DNA of 64,000 bases, taken from NCBI RefSeq assembly GCF_030704535.1, contig NC_081820.1:22993501-23057500 (forward strand), given 5' to 3'. The position numbers were made by a program, and so were the translations under genes. Origin of the DNA: Vitis vinifera. Its lineage: Eukaryota > Streptophyta > Magnoliopsida > Vitales > Vitaceae. Position 1 is the stretch's first letter, and each line of letters starts with the position of its first letter. The notes beneath the pieces are model-generated. The model was not told where the DNA came from, made no database searches, and saw only the letters and a program-made list of their open reading frames with translations. Of the stretch, positions 12,301-25,000 are shown piece by piece.

Positions 12301-15300
12301 TGATGGAAAAGATCCATTCCACTTTTGAACATTTTTGAGTAGTTCATGACGGGAACTTCTGAGGCTGGGGGCAGTTCACAATAAAATCACACGATTGAGG
12401 CAATGGACTAGATTTTGTCTTCATGACATTGATCATTACCACTCTATGCATTGTACCATACTCAGGATCTGTTCTATGTTGTAGAAGGCCTTGGTAAAAG
12501 GCTTGAATTTCTGAGGACTTGCAATGATAACATAAGTTTGTGCTTCTACAAAGAACTGGAAGAATAAGATTTTACTTGTGGTTTGCTTAAAAATGCTGTC
12601 TGTCCCAGTTGAGATATGGACCCAACCACCTTAATTGCCCTGTACATCCATGTAATGTGCTCAATTATCTGACTTACCATTCAAGATAATTAAGATTTTA
12701 TAGAATGATATGTTATATGTGCTTACATTATTAAATGGCTTATATATTCTTTTGTCATTGTTCAATCCTACATGATTCAAATAAAGATAGAAATTTCCTT
12801 GGTTTTATCCTGACTGCCTCGTTGATAATTACCTAATGGAAGTCAGAGTTATTTGGCTCTTGTGGCTTGTTGAACCATTCACATCATTATGCAGATTCTG
12901 GACAGCAGAACGTTAAACAGTATGGACGTCCTTGGCAAAAATTTCAGTATGATGGGGTTTTAGGAAATGTTGCTTTTCCAAGAGTATATGCAGGTGCATC
13001 TAGGGCTTCAGCTCCAACAGCTCAAGGAAGTGGTCTTTATCAACTCAATAGACATAAAGAACCATACTGTCCTTTACGCCCTTTTGAGGTCTGCTGGCAC
13101 TATATTTTTCTTCCATGCCAAAGCATTAGAATAATCAGCATCTGCATATAATGTCTATAATTCTGGATTGCATGTTATGGGAAATATGTTCTTTCCACCC
13201 CCCCTCCTCCCCAACTTTTCTCAGTTCAGAAGAAAAAAGAAACTAACTGAACTTTAAGTTACAGACATCTGGTCAATAATTATAATAATTTCTATTCTTT
13301 CAGTTTGTATGTGGCTTAGGGAAGCAGAATATAGACTTGTACAATGATGAAACCTTTGGCTCTGCTGAGTATCTAGATCATGAGACAGCAGAGGAAGAAA
13401 AGAGAAGAGGTAAATTTCCTGTTTGTTTGCTTCTGCCTTTTGTTTTAGTGATGCATTTTTCCTTTCAATTAATGGGCCTCCTAATGCTAACATTAACAAC
13501 TTCTGCTCAGTTTCATTTGAGTTGATGAGGAAGGAACAGGAAAAACCAATTCAAGAGCAGAAGAAACAAAATGATGATGGACATAAAGAAAATTTTGACC
13601 CAGATAATAGCGCACTACTCAAGGATTCTGCAAATGATAATAGTATAGTGAATACAATCAATGGATCAGAGGAGTGTCTGATACTGCCAGCTTCAACTAC
13701 TGATCCTGCTGAGGTTTCTCTTCCTGCACGGCTTCCTGCATCCAGGCCTGTTATACCCCCAGGTTTTTCCAACAAGATCCTGGAGAAGAATCTTGGAACA
13801 AAACCCTTAGCCCATTCCCCTTTATCAGAGGTAGTGAGCTAATACTTAGACGTGCTTGTTGAAAATATCATGCAGATAGAATTGATGCTCTTCTATTCCT
13901 CTTAATTACTTCTCAACTCATGCATATAGAGTTGATTTTTAAATGGGGTATGATACTTCTGATGCTGTGATAGCCTCTTGTAAGTATTGATGTCTCCTTT
14001 TGTTGGTTTATCTACTCATAAATTTTTATCCAGCAGTTTTTCACATTCCATATTGCAAGGTTTATGGTCATGGTTTTAACAGGGAAAAGGCAGAAAGAGT
14101 TCTCGTTGTTCTATGATACAAGCTGTAAGGCTGATGTAGAAACATTAAGATGAATAACAAACAGAATGTAGTAAAAAGTGGTAGTCCATCACTGTAGTAT
14201 TTTGTATCATAGATTTCCAGCTTTCCTGGATGCATTTCTAGATTTCCAGCTTATTAGTTTCTTATCTTTCTGCAAGTATGTTTCTAGTCACTAACAGTTG
14301 TATGATTTCTTAATCGTGATTTCTATTAAAAATTGACATCCTTCAGTTTTGTTGCTCCATCAGCATGATGATGCTAAAGCTGAATGCCCTGGGAGCTCCA
14401 TGGTTCATTCTTCCAATTTTGCTCATCTGCTCTGTGAAGAAGGTATGCTTTTAGGGGTGCTTCAATACTTCAGAATTTATTTATTTTTTTAACTAAATGA
14501 GTTTTTTCTTCCTTTAATCTCTTGGATTCACACCTCATTTCAGAGAAGAAACCAGCTGTAGTTATCTTGTCTAGTAAAGAGAAAGGTGGAACCCAAGTGT
14601 CTGGAGTGAAGACAGCAGAAGTCAATGATCGCAACTTTCCAAACTTTTTTTCTGAAATAAATCAACTTACCTGCAAACCTATAATACCTACCTTGACTTT
14701 TGGTACAGAGGGAATCTCTGGGCAGTTAGTTAGTTGCAATAAACCTTCTGTTACTCCAGCAGTTCTTACATGTGAGGACCTTGAACAATCTATTCTCTCT
14801 GATATGAAGGAAAATAATTCAACTCAGAATCATTCTGTGCAAAACTGGAGTCTTTATGCAAAGGATGACCAACCAAATTCTGCCAATGATAATGGCTCAT
14901 CTCAGTATCTTCTTTCTTTATTACAAAACGAGGTGAGCCTGAAAGATCTGGCGGCAGCTCCCAATAAGTTTTCTCATCCAGCTGTTGATAAATGTGGTAG
15001 ATCCATTGTGATTAGTTCTGAAGACATGGTGGCCTCAGAGTTTTCTAAGCTGGGTGAGTTTAATTTGATAGAGGGAACTCGAACAGGCTCTGAAGGCTTT
15101 GATGGAAAAGATGGTTCAACAATTGAAATATGTCTGCCTGAAGAGGACAGTTTGATTACAGTGGATGATCCCATAATCCCTCAACACTCCGTGTTTAAGC
15201 CCACTTGGAATTCACTTGAACCAAATTTTACTACACCAGCTGATAATATTGCTGTACAACTAGCAGATCTAAATCATGTCCTCGGTGATGAAAGATCTGC

Positions 15301-16478
15301 CATACCAAGTTTGGAAGGTTCACCTTTCCTTCGTTCTTTGTGTGGCATAATGGGCTCAGAGACTCCTTATCATGATCTGCATGCACAGAAATCTTACCCA
15401 CAATTTCAACACTCTCGAATGGATCCACAGAGGCCATCTAATTTTCTGTTAGATTCTCCTCAACTGAGTTCTCAAACCAGGTCCATGGGTTGGAAAAACT
15501 ATCGCCATAGTCCTCGAACCCCCCATTACACCCCTGAGAATGTTCATCCCCAATCTTTTGCCTACACTCCTGCAGCGCCAACAAGGTTTGATTATCCAGT
15601 TCATAATTCATTACAACACGTGCCAGATGGTTTTCCTGTTAATCAACCTAAGTTGAATTTGCAAAGGTTTCCCCAACATCATCAGCAACTTAGGTATGGG
15701 GGCTTTGGAGTGGCAAATACAGGTAAAGCACTCACAATCTATTGATATATCCTTTTCCACCACCTCATTCTCTTGGTAGATTGGATGTGAAAAGCCTTGA
15801 TTGACCCTCTCTTCTATCTAATTATAAACTACACATTCCCAATCAAGGGATCAATGAATTTGTGGAAATAGTACCATGTTGCCTTCTTCATGCAACTCCA
15901 ACCTCTTAAAAGTCTGGAATCAGAGATAACAATATGGATGGCCAAGTATTTGGTGGAAATTTACTGAAGATGTTGTCTTTTTGCCATACAAAAATACACC
16001 TAGAATGCCATTAATTTTCTTAGTAGCTGAATTTTATTTTTACTTTTTTATTGTGGTTTTTATCTCTGGATCATTATTCATGACAGAATAGGGTATTCAA
16101 TATATGGCTTCTGACGGTTACTAACAATTTCTTGTGGTGTTGGTAGCTCCTGCTGTTCGTGGAAAAAGCAATTCAGGTGCATTCCATAGGCCCATTGAGA
16201 TGGTATCAAGAGCAAGGCAGAGGTACCCTTATGCTGTGGATGAGACATTGAATATACCCATTGAGATGCACCCCTTTGCCATGGGTGCAACACTCAATAA
16301 GCCCATGGAAACAGAAAAGAGTGCAAAGGAGATGCACCCTTTCGCTGTGGATGCGGCATTCAACATGCCCATTGAGATGGAAAGGAGAGGGAGGCAGATG
16401 CGCCCTCTTACTCCCCGTGTCCGTGGTCGAGGGACCTATAACAGGCAGTTCGATATGGGATTTTGGAATGGACAGTAG
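9355..16478 (+). CDS. CBE1-like: eIF4E-binding protein of the CBE1 / 4E-T-like family
   Basis: Exons 9355..9428, 9697..9795, 9935..10050, 12895..13088, 13304..13409, 13511..13830, 14364..14442, 14544..15722, 16147..16478; 2499 nt, 832 aa, all GT-AG and in frame. Residues 31-37 read YARDFLL, a canonical Y-x4-L-phi eIF4E-binding motif, followed by LDECKNLPSGFD. Other family landmarks: YNDETFGSAEY then EEEKRRVSFELMRKEQ; RPVIPPGFSNKILEK; CEDLEQSIL; SSQYLLSLLQ; and a C-terminal FDMGFWNGQ. The protein is otherwise low-complexity and probably disordered. Plant CBE1 is a cap-complex component that may affect translation or mRNA storage. Exons 3-4 seem to lack the Ser/Asp/Arg-rich block I remember from orthologues, so this may be a divergent paralogue. 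Intron 3 is 2.8 kb. Family fairly sure, exact orthology not. Confidence 0.8.
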
Positions 16479-16950
16479 GATGAAATTGGCAGGTAATGGG
16501 GTTGCATTGATCACAACTCCTTGCAGCAATGCTTATATTAATCTAGCTAATTTTCAAGACTCTTTGCAAGACAATAGTTGGAACTGGGTTGGTTATGTGG
16601 ATAGATAAACCGAAACCAATGAGGGAACTCTTTCTCACAAGTCCTTGCCCTAGTGTTTATATTGAATTACCTAATTTTCAAGACTGTTTGCAACATAGTT
16701 AAGCATTTAGTGTTTCCTTTGCAGATAACCATTAGTGTAGTTATGGGTATAGACACAACGAAAAAAATAAGAAGAGGAACTCTTTTCCATAACCCGTGAA
16801 TTCTTCTAGGCAACTTGCTTGGGTTTCTTCATCATGTGTGCATTTCAGGACTTGTACAGGCTACTTGGGATGATGAATCTTATTGACATGGTCAATTGGG
16901 TCCAAGTTTTTGTGAATTAACAGGTGATTTCTTTTAAGCACTTAAATTCT

Positions 16951-17128
16951 TAAGAGTATGTTTGAGGTGTTTTTGTTTGAATTGTTTTTTCCTTCAAGTG
17001 TTTTTAGAAGAATTATGATAAGTGATTTTTTAACTTTTTAAATTTTGCCAGACGTATCATTCTTCTTTGAAACGTTTTTTTTTTAATGTTAGAAGTGTTT
17101 TCTTAAAGCATTGTCAAACGAACTCTTA
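16951..17128. mobile_element. Short MITE (~180 bp)
   Basis: Terminal inverted repeats TAAGAGTATGTTTGA (left) and TAAGAGTTCGTTTGA (right end, reverse complement), with an AT-rich non-coding interior. It sits about 470 bp after the CBE1-like stop, so probably just beyond its 3' UTR. Confidence 0.6.
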
Positions 17129-17843
17129 GTTTTGTTAGGATGAAAGAACTGTTCTCACAAGGGTTCATGATAAGGGAAAAACTGAATTATTCCCTATTGC
17201 CATGACAAATGGCTACAATCCTGCCACTATTGAAGTGCCCTTTTTAAGCAGGTGACAGAGAAGGAATGCATTTTTTTTTTCTTTTACCAGCTACTGTTTC
17301 AATTTCGGGTGGTTGTTAGGTATTGGTTAATAGTAATTTAAATGCTTCTCTACACAGAACACTTAGAATCCATGGAGGTTTTGATTTTGTAAAAGGCAGA
17401 GGAGAACAGAACATCTCAAAAGTCTCATCAGTTTTTCCAATGTAGTAGTGTGCTAATATATTTGTCAGGTAAATCGTTGGTGGTTTGTTCATGGAACTTA
17501 GCGCTCAGACACAAGTCCCCATTGATTTGCTTGAAGAATATACTAAAACACACGTAGATTGAAAAAATAAAATAATAAAAAAAACCCAAACCAAATTATC
17601 ACAATAACATTATTGTTATTATTAGAAATTTATTTCAATAATCGTTATCCCACTATGTGCTACTACTATAACAAGGACCCCAATTGGTCTTCCATTCTAT
17701 CACAGATAATTTTTTTTAGAAATATCTATGCTAAATGGTCAAAATATTCCCCCCTCTTAAAAAAATATTATTAATTTTGTTTTAAAAAGATGAGAATCAT
17801 TTTTATAAAATGGGTCATATTTGACCCTTTTTAGTTAAATATC

Positions 17844-18302
17844 CCATTTGTTTTTTTATAAAACTAATTCTAAAAAATAATTATTTTTTTTATGTAAATC
17901 TCTAAAATTCTTAGTGTTTGAAATTATTTTTTAGAATAGTTTTTGTTCTTTAAAATAAAAAACACAAAAAATACGGTTTGACAACTCAAAAATATTTTTT
18001 ATTTTTAAAAACATAATATATGACATTTTCAAAAAATATCTTTTAATCACTTTTATTTTGTTCACTTATTTTTAAAAAATCATTTAAAAAAATAATTATA
18101 CAAACATATAGAATAATTAAAAATAAAACATTAAATATAAAAATCATTTTTAAAATATATTTAAAAATATTAAAAACAAATTAAAACTATTTTAAATTTT
18201 CAAATAGACTTTTATTCCATAAAAATTAGAAAATAATTTTCAAAACCTATTCTAAAAAATTATCTTTTAAAATTGTTTTTAAAAACATTTACCAAACAAA
18301 CC
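17844..18302. mobile_element. MITE-like element related to 8493-8813
   Basis: AT-rich, non-coding; its right end TTTACCAAACAAACCC and several internal blocks match the element at 8493-8813. The left terminal repeat is decayed, so that boundary is approximate. The flanking 17130-17843 and 18303-19084 hold no gene; the latter should include the 3' UTR of the minus-strand REVEILLE gene. Confidence 0.5.
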
Positions 18303-19084
18303 CTTATATTTTATATAAAAGAAATTATTATTTTTTATCTTCAGGAAAAAAAAAAAAAAAACCAGAAATAAGAGATCCTCATTTTTGAAAAAAAATAATA
18401 AAATATGAAGCACAATGGCTCTGCACAATTGAGAAGCAATATTTTCATAATTTTTTATTCTGCACAAGCTGATAAATTGATTCAACATTGTAATATAATA
18501 CGTTCTCAACACTCAAAAGCCAAGCACAAATACATTTTCCATGGAGATAGGCGGTATACCTCTTCCTCCTAACCAATCTCAAGGTCAGCTAATATCCTAA
18601 GATACATATGTATCAGCTTTCAGACAAGATTCTACAGTAGCACAATATATGGAAGCTATATTACAGAAACCCAGAACCAAAACACTTCACCCAAAACTTG
18701 AATATACAGGAGCCCAACTCTACAGGATTAGCTTCAGCCAACTCTACAGAATAAGCTTTCATTAAAAAACTTGAAACAGCTTTACATTCCCGCGCTACAT
18801 TGTTTTGTTTCCTTTTTCAGTATATATACATGACACCAACACGGTGAAAATGCACTGAGAAACTCTGCAGCTGATGGCATTATGACAGGAAGTAATAGCA
18901 CCAGAATGGGAAGGTAAAAAGCTTTGCCGGTGCTTGGTTGCAATTGAAGCTCTCATTCATCTTTGTCTTTGGTCCTGACATTTTTATGTGTATAGCATCA
19001 GTATTCGTCAGTGCAGGAATGGAGGATGGAAGCAAGCATGCCAATCTCAGCTAACAAAGAAAGAACAAAGTGTTTTTCTTATCC

Positions 19085-22000
19085 TTACCCAAGTTGAGCT
19101 CTGTCCTTGGTTTGGTCATCCTGAGGGATTTTATTACTCTCAACACCATGGCTAGTTGTCTCTGAGTCGATCTCATAGGTTGAAAGCAATTTTCTCTGCA
19201 TCAACACATATAACAAAGGTATTATGATCATGTAGGAATGATAAACTAAATAAACTGTCTTAAATTCAACATGATTTTTGAAGAATGCAGCCTTTTTAAT
19301 AACATAAACCAGGAAGAGAACTTTTGAGTCCAAATCCAAATAAGTAATCATATCACTGGAATTGGATGGGTAATTTGACTATGCCACTATTCATACCCCT
19401 ACCTGTTTCCCTATATTCTGGCCTTAATACACCAACTTGAGCCAAATATAATTGTCTTTTCTTGGTTCTAATTTTGTAGGCCAGACAAATGTAATGGCTC
19501 AAGGAAGTAGTATTTCTTTTCTGTGTGCTTTGAGGATTTGATGTCATTTCGCTGTACCAACATGCATATCATGCACGAACTTTAAAAGAACAAAATAAAG
19601 TCATGTTGGATCCCCAAAAACTGAATAGAATGACACACCAGCAGGCAGAGCTAGGTGTTGTGAACACTATATGAGGTCAGTACCAAGCATTGTCAGCTGT
19701 CTTCAATTCATTGACATAAATACAGAAAAATCACATCCTCCCTATCAAACAGCACAACATTGGCCTGAATTGTTCCAAATTGTCAAGAGCAAATATATGG
19801 TGGCCTCAAGTGACCAATTAGGCCAATAATGTAACAGTTTTAGGGGAGACAAGCCATGCTGAGACCTCATAAGATGCTAAGAACCTTCCACAAGGCAAAG
19901 GGCTTATCTTCTGATTCAAGTAATATCACAATATGCAATTTTACCAGTGAGGTGCTGCATCTTTCACAATATGATGAATAATTAAGCATCAAGAAACTTG
20001 AATACAAGAACCATGTGAAAATGGCACTTACATGATCCTCAAAATCAGGGCTGGTCAAATTGATGGAGAGGTTTCTCATCAACAGCAACACCTGGACAGA
20101 AGCCCAATAAATACATAGATAAATAAATAATTATGTTCATAGTATGAGAAACATAAGTTGATCTGTACAGTGAGCCAGCCATATCTACAGCATCCATTCT
20201 GTCGTGACTTCAATTATGACAATCATCTGATTGATTATACAGTTGAACCAGCTAAATCTACAGTATCCAGTCCATGATGACTAAAACAATCAACAATAAT
20301 AATCAAAGTGATCAATCTCTAACATTCAGTGACATCATGACAATAGCAGTGGGTCTAAATGAGTATCATGAGAAATTCTTATTCCATGTACACTAACATT
20401 ATCCATATGAAAGCATATAAACAGAATTATTCTTGTGAGAATAAATTGATCTTCTAATTTCCAACTCCATATCCAAGTAAATCACATGACACATGATGCA
20501 GAAAAATAGAAAAATGATAGACAACACATTTTACAGGTTCAAAACTATGGGTAAATTCATTATCTAAACAAACAAATTGCCCAAACCAGAGATTAGTTGA
20601 GAAAATTTAAGGTTTACAAGAACATTACATAACTATCATCTCATGCCAATTCTGAAGTTTAACAGGTCAATCTAACAGATATTTTTTCCCCAAAACTAAT
20701 GGGACCCTATTTCCCAAGTGTCACGGTAAAATATAGATCGAGGTATATAAATGAAAAACAATGAAAAAGAAAAAAGCTACTTTCAATGAATCAAGGAGAT
20801 TCCAAAACACATTAAAAATATTTAGTGCTTAGTACATTTGTTACTGGTAAATAGTCTCATACCATAAAAGAATTGAAGATGCCTCGAAATTAAGCATTAT
20901 TCTGTGCCAAGAGTTACCCAACATGACAAGTCTACTACATTACATACAAGAATCAAAATGGTGTAGGTTTCAAAAGAATACATACTGTTTCAACATCTAT
21001 TGGATCCATCTTTTTTAGCTTCTGTAAATGGCCAGTAGAATTAGGGTCAAAAACACTGCCAATGAATCTGTATACCTGAACAAAGTCAGGCAGAACTGCA
21101 TCAAGCAAAGGGATATTAATATGTTAGTAAGAGTATGAACAAAATAGGATAGATAAGAATTGTAAGCAACTTTCTAAGAAATTTATAAGCCGTCCAAATA
21201 TTTTTAATCAAAGGCATAAGCTTTCTGATACACAAGGAAAACAAAACTAAGCCAGGCAAAAGCAACAGATTAAAATACACAATATTATAAACAGCACCTA
21301 ATCAAAATAAGGTGTATCAAAGTACATAGGTAGTATGCAAAGGTGTCAAAAAGGCAAAATAGATGGAGAGATTAACAAAAAGCATATCTCCCACATTAAA
21401 AAGAGTCCAACCAATCAACAAAATCTAAAATAGACATAAGAGGCACTGTCTAAAGACTTTCTAGCCCAAAGTCAAAGAGACCATTAGTAAAAAATTTTGA
21501 GAGCTTATCATCTTAACAAATTAAAAAAGAATAAAAAATAAAAAATAATAAAATAAAAATTGAGAGCTTGATTCGGTTGTTCTTCATGGACAAAATCTCT
21601 ACCATTCCTCTCCTTGCAAATAATCCAAAACAGCATAAAGGAGTTCTCCTCCACAACTTCATATGCTTCTTGTTTGATGGACAAAAGCAATTGTATTAAA
21701 AGCAACTAAAGTAAGGCGCACAAAAGTATATTATAAAAGGCACCTAAGGCCAAAAAAGAAGAGGGATACACAAAAAACAGAACCCTTGCCTCACTTACAA
21801 CCCAGTTAATCAATAAAATCAAATAAAGACATCGAGTTAAAACCTAAATGCACTGACCCTTTCCAAGAACATGCACATAAAGAATGATAAAATAGCTTGG
21901 TCCACCAAATCAGAATTATAAAAAGCTCTCTGACTTCTCTCCTTTCATAAGGTCCAAAATAAGCACAAATGAGCCACTTTCCATGGTTCTTTCCCCCAAG

Positions 22001-25000
22001 AGTCCCTTGCTAAATTAATAAAAGTTCTCTTACCATTGCAGGCATCACCCACTCAACTTTAAACAATGAAAATAATAAGGGTTGTACAATTATCATGTTA
22101 GCACAATGAAGAAGAATATGATCAATTGATTCATTATTTACTTTACAAAGATTGCATCTATTTTCCAAAGTTCATCCTCTTCTTTGTAGTTGATCTAGAG
22201 TCAAAATCCTCCCCAAGCTACTTTCCAAGCAAAGAACCCTACTTTTGTTAGCATCCCCAGATTCCACACTATTACTAGAAAAATTACTTCTCTTTTTGGC
22301 TCCAAGCAAGAGTAGAAAGCTTTGAATGAAATGCTTCCACCCTTTGATTCCTTCCATACAAACCTATCTTCCATGTCCCTCATTGAATATTTTAGTAGCT
22401 TTGTTGAAAGGCTTTAATACTTTCTAACTCTTAATCATTAAAACATCTTGAGAAGCATAGATTCCATTGCCCTCCCCCTCCTATTTTCTCCCAAATATCC
22501 ACAACCTAGGCATCCTTTGAGTTGGCTAGGACGAACAATGATAGGAAAGAGATACTTAGTGTTGTGTCATGACACCAAGTATCCTTCTAAAATTTCATTC
22601 TTCTTCCATTTCTCATCCCAAAATAAGTTCTGTTTTTAAACCCCCTCTTTTTTCCTAATTAGGGCTAGGATCTCCCTTTTGAACCTAGTCACCAACATCC
22701 CCACAAATCTGTTGAAAGCTACCAATTTGTTGTTAAACCATCCAGAATAAAAAAGGGCCATGTCACTTATTAAAATAAAAAGGGCCGTGTCATCGTGGCT
22801 CACTCCGAGCTTTCCTTTTGCAGATACATAGCCTGCTTGAGTTGGGCCAGCATCCCCACAAATCTATTGAAAGCTACCAATTTGTTGTTAAACCAACTAG
22901 AATAAAAAAGAGCCATCTCATCGTGGCTCACTCCAAGCTTTCCTTTTGTAGAAACAAGCTTGAGCTGAGCCATGTTGAGCCTGCTTAGGTGTTGGGATAC
23001 CTTCAGTTGCTGTCCGGAGCCCAACACAAACAGAGCATTTGAAACCCACCGAACCTTCTAGTGCCTGTTCAAAGATCATTGGGAGTTCCAATCTCCACGA
23101 GCCTTCACGTAATTTTTGCTGTGGGGGACCTTTTCCTCATGCCCATTCAAGTCGTTCTCAACATTTTTCAAAAACTCTATTGATGTCCCATCTTGTAAAA
23201 TCATCTTCACCAGCCTCTCTCCTATACACTGACAATCACCAAGGATTCCCCCTTTCCAAAAAGGCAAAAACTCCCCTCAACTTCCCTTTCTATCATCTCC
23301 CCTACAACTAATACATAGAGTATGACGCATAGTTTACCTTCTATAGTAAACCCTAGCAGACTTCACCTTCGTGCGACACATAATTTACTGTACTTGCCAC
23401 ATGCATGCCTTCCTTACCCACCTTCTCCATAGCACATGGACGACCCACTTCATCCCTAACCTTCACATTACTACAACCAAGCCTCAGATCTATTTGCACC
23501 ATCCAAAGTGGGACTTCTGACCACAATTGGACCCCATTGCAAACCATCTCTCTTCCCCCAACGTTGCAGGACTTTCATAAATTACATGAATTCAAACGGT
23601 AAGAGAGTCCTTAACACTACAATTAAATGAGAAAAGTAAAAAAAGAAGCAACATTTCAACCTTTTCACAATGGATCCACCATAAGTTTTAAGAGGAAAAT
23701 GTAATCATCGGTCATAAGTCCATCATCAGATAAAGTGAGTGCAGCTCCCATAACTGAACAGTGAGAAGATTTCAGCAGTTGCTTTTAGATTATGCTTGCC
23801 AGTACAACTATTCAGTTCAATTACTGCAGGTCTTTCAAGCTTGAATACAAGGTGAGGGTGTCAGACCTGAAAAGCTACATTCTATTTTCTCAATCATGAG
23901 GTAGTGGCCATGCCATCAAATCCTAATGTGGGATGCGATGATCTCAAACTCCCATTACGATATATTCCTAAGTCCTAACAATAATTGGCGTTTTTGAAAT
24001 TCCTTCCATACTACTTCAAAAGTTAATTCCACTTCTTTAGTAACAAATGCTTAATGAGAATGACAATTAGCAACACAAGTATAGCAAGGGGCATTGACTT
24101 GAATTGGCACTTGAAAGCTGCAAGACTAACAGGTGTACTGATTTGGTTTTTATAATTCGAGGAATTTAAACTTTTTTTGTTCAATTAAACCTTCAAATCA
24201 ATTTACTGTACAGGAAAACCTCCAAATCAATGTAATGGGAAACTCTAGAGCACATTCTATTTTTCTTCACACTGAATTAAAATATTATTTAAACTAAATA
24301 TATTGCATAAATGGAAATTTCATCACCTCTCAATGTATGGACATGATTCCCTTGCTCAGATGCTTCAACGGTTGTCCTTCCTCTTGGAGTGCTCTCAGCG
24401 CTACTGCAACAATTATTAGGCACTGTTGGCCCTGCAGATCTCATATCACCTGAAAAACATTGACTAGAATGTTAATTATGTGTAAATCCATTTTAGCCCA
24501 GAAACTATAAATTTACAAATGTTAGTGAAGTCAGAACACATAAATAAATGAACCTTTTGCCACATGTGACAAACCAACTGTTTGTGCAGGTTTGCTGTTA
24601 GTCCAGGAAGATGCAGCAGCACTAGTGATTGGGTTCCTAAGAATTGATGATGAATCAGGCCTAAGAACATATCCGGTTTCACGTAGAGCAGCTGAAGAAT
24701 GGAAAGACCCTGTCCCTTGTGAGAGTACTGGAGCTGCCAGATATGACATATATAAGATATCTTCACATGAGAATTGTGTATAGGAATGCTTAAAATGAAC
24801 AATTCTCACCATTTTTGGAGGCTTTGTGAGGATATGGATGTGCTGCTTTTCTTTTTGGCCGGGGGGGAGGTAGATGTTCATTTATTCCATTCTTCTGAAC
24901 CTTCAGAAAGTACTTCTGTGCATGACTACGTATCTGCAAAAGCATCATTAAGTTTATTTTTCTTCTTGGGGTATGTGCCATAGTCTATAAAAGGATAATT

